Shown here: positions 5,859 through 6,892 of the stretch, piece after piece | How positions within the stretch are numbered: position 1 is the first letter of the stretch | Layout of the letters: each line of letters opens with the position of its first letter | Source of the DNA: an uncultured Prevotellaceae bacterium | GTDB taxonomy: Bacteria; Bacteroidota; Bacteroidia; Bacteroidales; Muribaculaceae | Reading direction: 5' to 3' | Assembly: GCA_900556245.1 (NCBI GenBank) | Contig: USOC01000060.1 | Coordinates: 1-6,892 of the forward strand | Length of the DNA: 6,892 nucleotides | Notes under the pieces: model-generated | Seen by the model: only the letters and a program-made list of their open reading frames with translations | Databases searched by the model: none | What the model was told of the DNA's origin: nothing | Translations under genes and position numbers: made by a program

Positions 5859-6892
5859 CCAGATAGCGTTTCCGGAGCTGCAACAGCAGCGAATCTTCCT
5901 TCAGCGTCCCGCTCAACGGATCGGAAAAGGCTGGAAGATGCACCGGTTCTCCGTATTGGTCGGGGTAGACAATCATCGAACTGCAATTACAGAAATACCG
6001 TTCCACTTGTTCCGGCAGCTGGGCGAACGAAGCCTGATACGACACCGAACCGGGACGTGACCCGACAGCCACAAAAAGATGGTCGTAGTTGACGCCGGCA
6101 GAAAGCATCAGCAAATCGTCCCAACTGTCAAGCTGCTCAAACTTCACCTTGTCGATGGGCATACGCATCGTCAGGAAACGCTCGACAAATTGCTGCGTCT
6201 CGTGGTTGGCGTGAAAATGAAGCGAACAGCCCAGGCGCAAAGCCATTTTGACAATATGACCCACCCACTTGGAAAAGCCGGGTTCAAACTGCGCTTTTGG
6301 CGGCACGGCGACAACGATGCGACGCACCGTATTGAACGGCATGACCATCTTGACGACAATCACCTCACGATGCACTTTTTCCAGAAGTGCCTTGGCTACG
6401 CCGCCTAGATAAGAGTCGACCACGTTGGTTTTCCAGTGCAGGCCGACGACAAGGGTATTGGCCTCCTGCTCCTTGACTGTATGGATAACACCGGTGGCCA
6501 CATTGGCGCTGAACCTGCTGACAGTTTTAAGCGTGACATCGACCCCGCTTGCTATCTGGGCCGCCTCGTTGAGAAAGCGCTTGCCCGCACGGGCGGTTTT
6601 GTCCGAGTCTTGATTATCGCTGATGACGTTGACTGCGGTCAGGCTCCCTCCTTGACGGGCATCACGAATGAGCAGCGAAAGACTGACAAGCGACTGTATC
6701 GTCTCAGGATTGGATATGGATATCATGATATGCTCTCGTTCCGACGTATCCGGCGTGTCTGCACTGTCAATCTCGCTGAGAGCCATCCGCCGCGAGGCAC
6801 GCTCGGTCACAAACGAACTGACTACGCAGGTTATAAGAATCAGGGCAATGGCGGCATTCTGTATTTCGTCGCCGAGCAGACGGTTGCCATCC
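5845..6892 (-). CDS. Cation:proton antiporter (CPA2 type) with universal-stress-like C-terminal domains, 3' part only
   Basis: The reading frame is open to the right edge, so the start and nearly all of the membrane domain are missing; a GTG at 6808-6810 lies inside the gene and is not its start. The 348 visible residues begin with the last transmembrane helix (NAAIALILITCVVSSFV, nt 6858-6808) and the FVTERASRRMAL linker typical of Bacteroidota Na+/H+ antiporters. Then comes a cytoplasmic universal-stress-protein fold starting IMISISNPETIQSLVSLSLL. Its nucleotide-binding segment GLHWKTNVVDSYLGG (nt 6444-6400) is degenerate. A second similar module begins TVRRIVVAVPP (near nt 6330). The protein ends in a basic tail (LRKRYLAKRH). 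Its likely role is ion and pH homeostasis at the inner membrane, with the tail as a regulatory sensor. The transported ion cannot be deduced. Confidence 0.85.
   Translation of the reverse strand, partial: DGNRLLGDEIQNAAIALILITCVVSSFVTERASRRMALSEIDSADTPDTSEREHIMISISNPETIQSLVSLSLLIRDARQGGSLTAVNVISDNQDSDKTARAGKRFLNEAAQIASGVDVTLKTVSRFSANVATGVIHTVKEQEANTLVVGLHWKTNVVDSYLGGVAKALLEKVHREVIVVKMVMPFNTVRRIVVAVPPKAQFEPGFSKWVGHIVKMALRLGCSLHFHANHETQQFVERFLTMRMPIDKVKFEQLDSWDDLLMLSAGVNYDHLFVAVGSRPGSVSYQASFAQLPEQVERYFCNCSSMIVYPDQYGEPVHLPAFSDPLSGTLKEDSLLLQLRKRYLAKRH

Noticed and set aside
6808..6810. GTG as the start of the antiporter-tail gene
   Set aside because: The frame continues upstream to the window edge and encodes a hydrophobic helix and linker typical of the antiporter, so the GTG is internal.
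1..6892. CRISPR arrays, insertion sequences, tRNA or rRNA genes, attachment sites
   Set aside because: I looked for regularly spaced repeats, terminal inverted repeats, transposase motifs and cloverleaf-like stretches and saw none. Nearly all of the window is occupied by conserved housekeeping genes.

Overview
The window is a piece of a Bacteroidales-type (phylum Bacteroidota) chromosome; I cannot name the genus from sequence alone. Four things point there: ribosomal protein sequences of the Bacteroidota type, the gene order rpsL-rpsG-fusA-rpsJ-rplC-rplD without tuf, A-rich start regions without Shine-Dalgarno motifs, and two promoters with the Bacteroidota consensus TTTG / TAnnTTTG.

Left two thirds (1-4386, minus strand): a merged str-S10 ribosomal protein operon. 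Read in the direction of transcription it has a promoter (4355-4386), an untranslated leader of about 130 nt with several mutually exclusive pairings, rpsL (S12), a 146-nt spacer with two good hairpins, rpsG (S7), fusA (EF-G), rpsJ (S10), rplC (L3) and the first 24 codons of rplD (L4), which runs off the left edge. Spacing is tight after rpsG: 18, 18 and 42 nt, then a 1-nt stop/start overlap. All these genes serve translation (decoding centre, translocation, 50S core), and S10 is also a transcription antitermination factor (NusE).

Middle (4387-4563): a 177-bp non-coding stretch between divergent promoters. It holds T/A-rich tracts and one weak terminator-like hairpin, but no gene that I can support.

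Right third (plus strand, then minus strand): a monocistronic gene for an alternative GlmU-family protein (sugar nucleotidyltransferase-like N-terminus plus left-handed beta-helix acyltransferase), transcribed from a consensus promoter that also fixes its start at 4620. It converges, with 28 bp between, on the 3' part of a CPA2-type cation:proton antiporter whose cytoplasmic tail carries universal-stress-protein-like domains. The membrane part of the antiporter lies beyond the right edge.

Most genes are ordinary housekeeping genes. The stretches most worth a second look are the non-coding ones: the rpsL leader (4216-4350) and the rpsL-rpsG spacer (3680-3825). Both could carry ribosomal-protein autoregulatory RNA not of the E. 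coli type.
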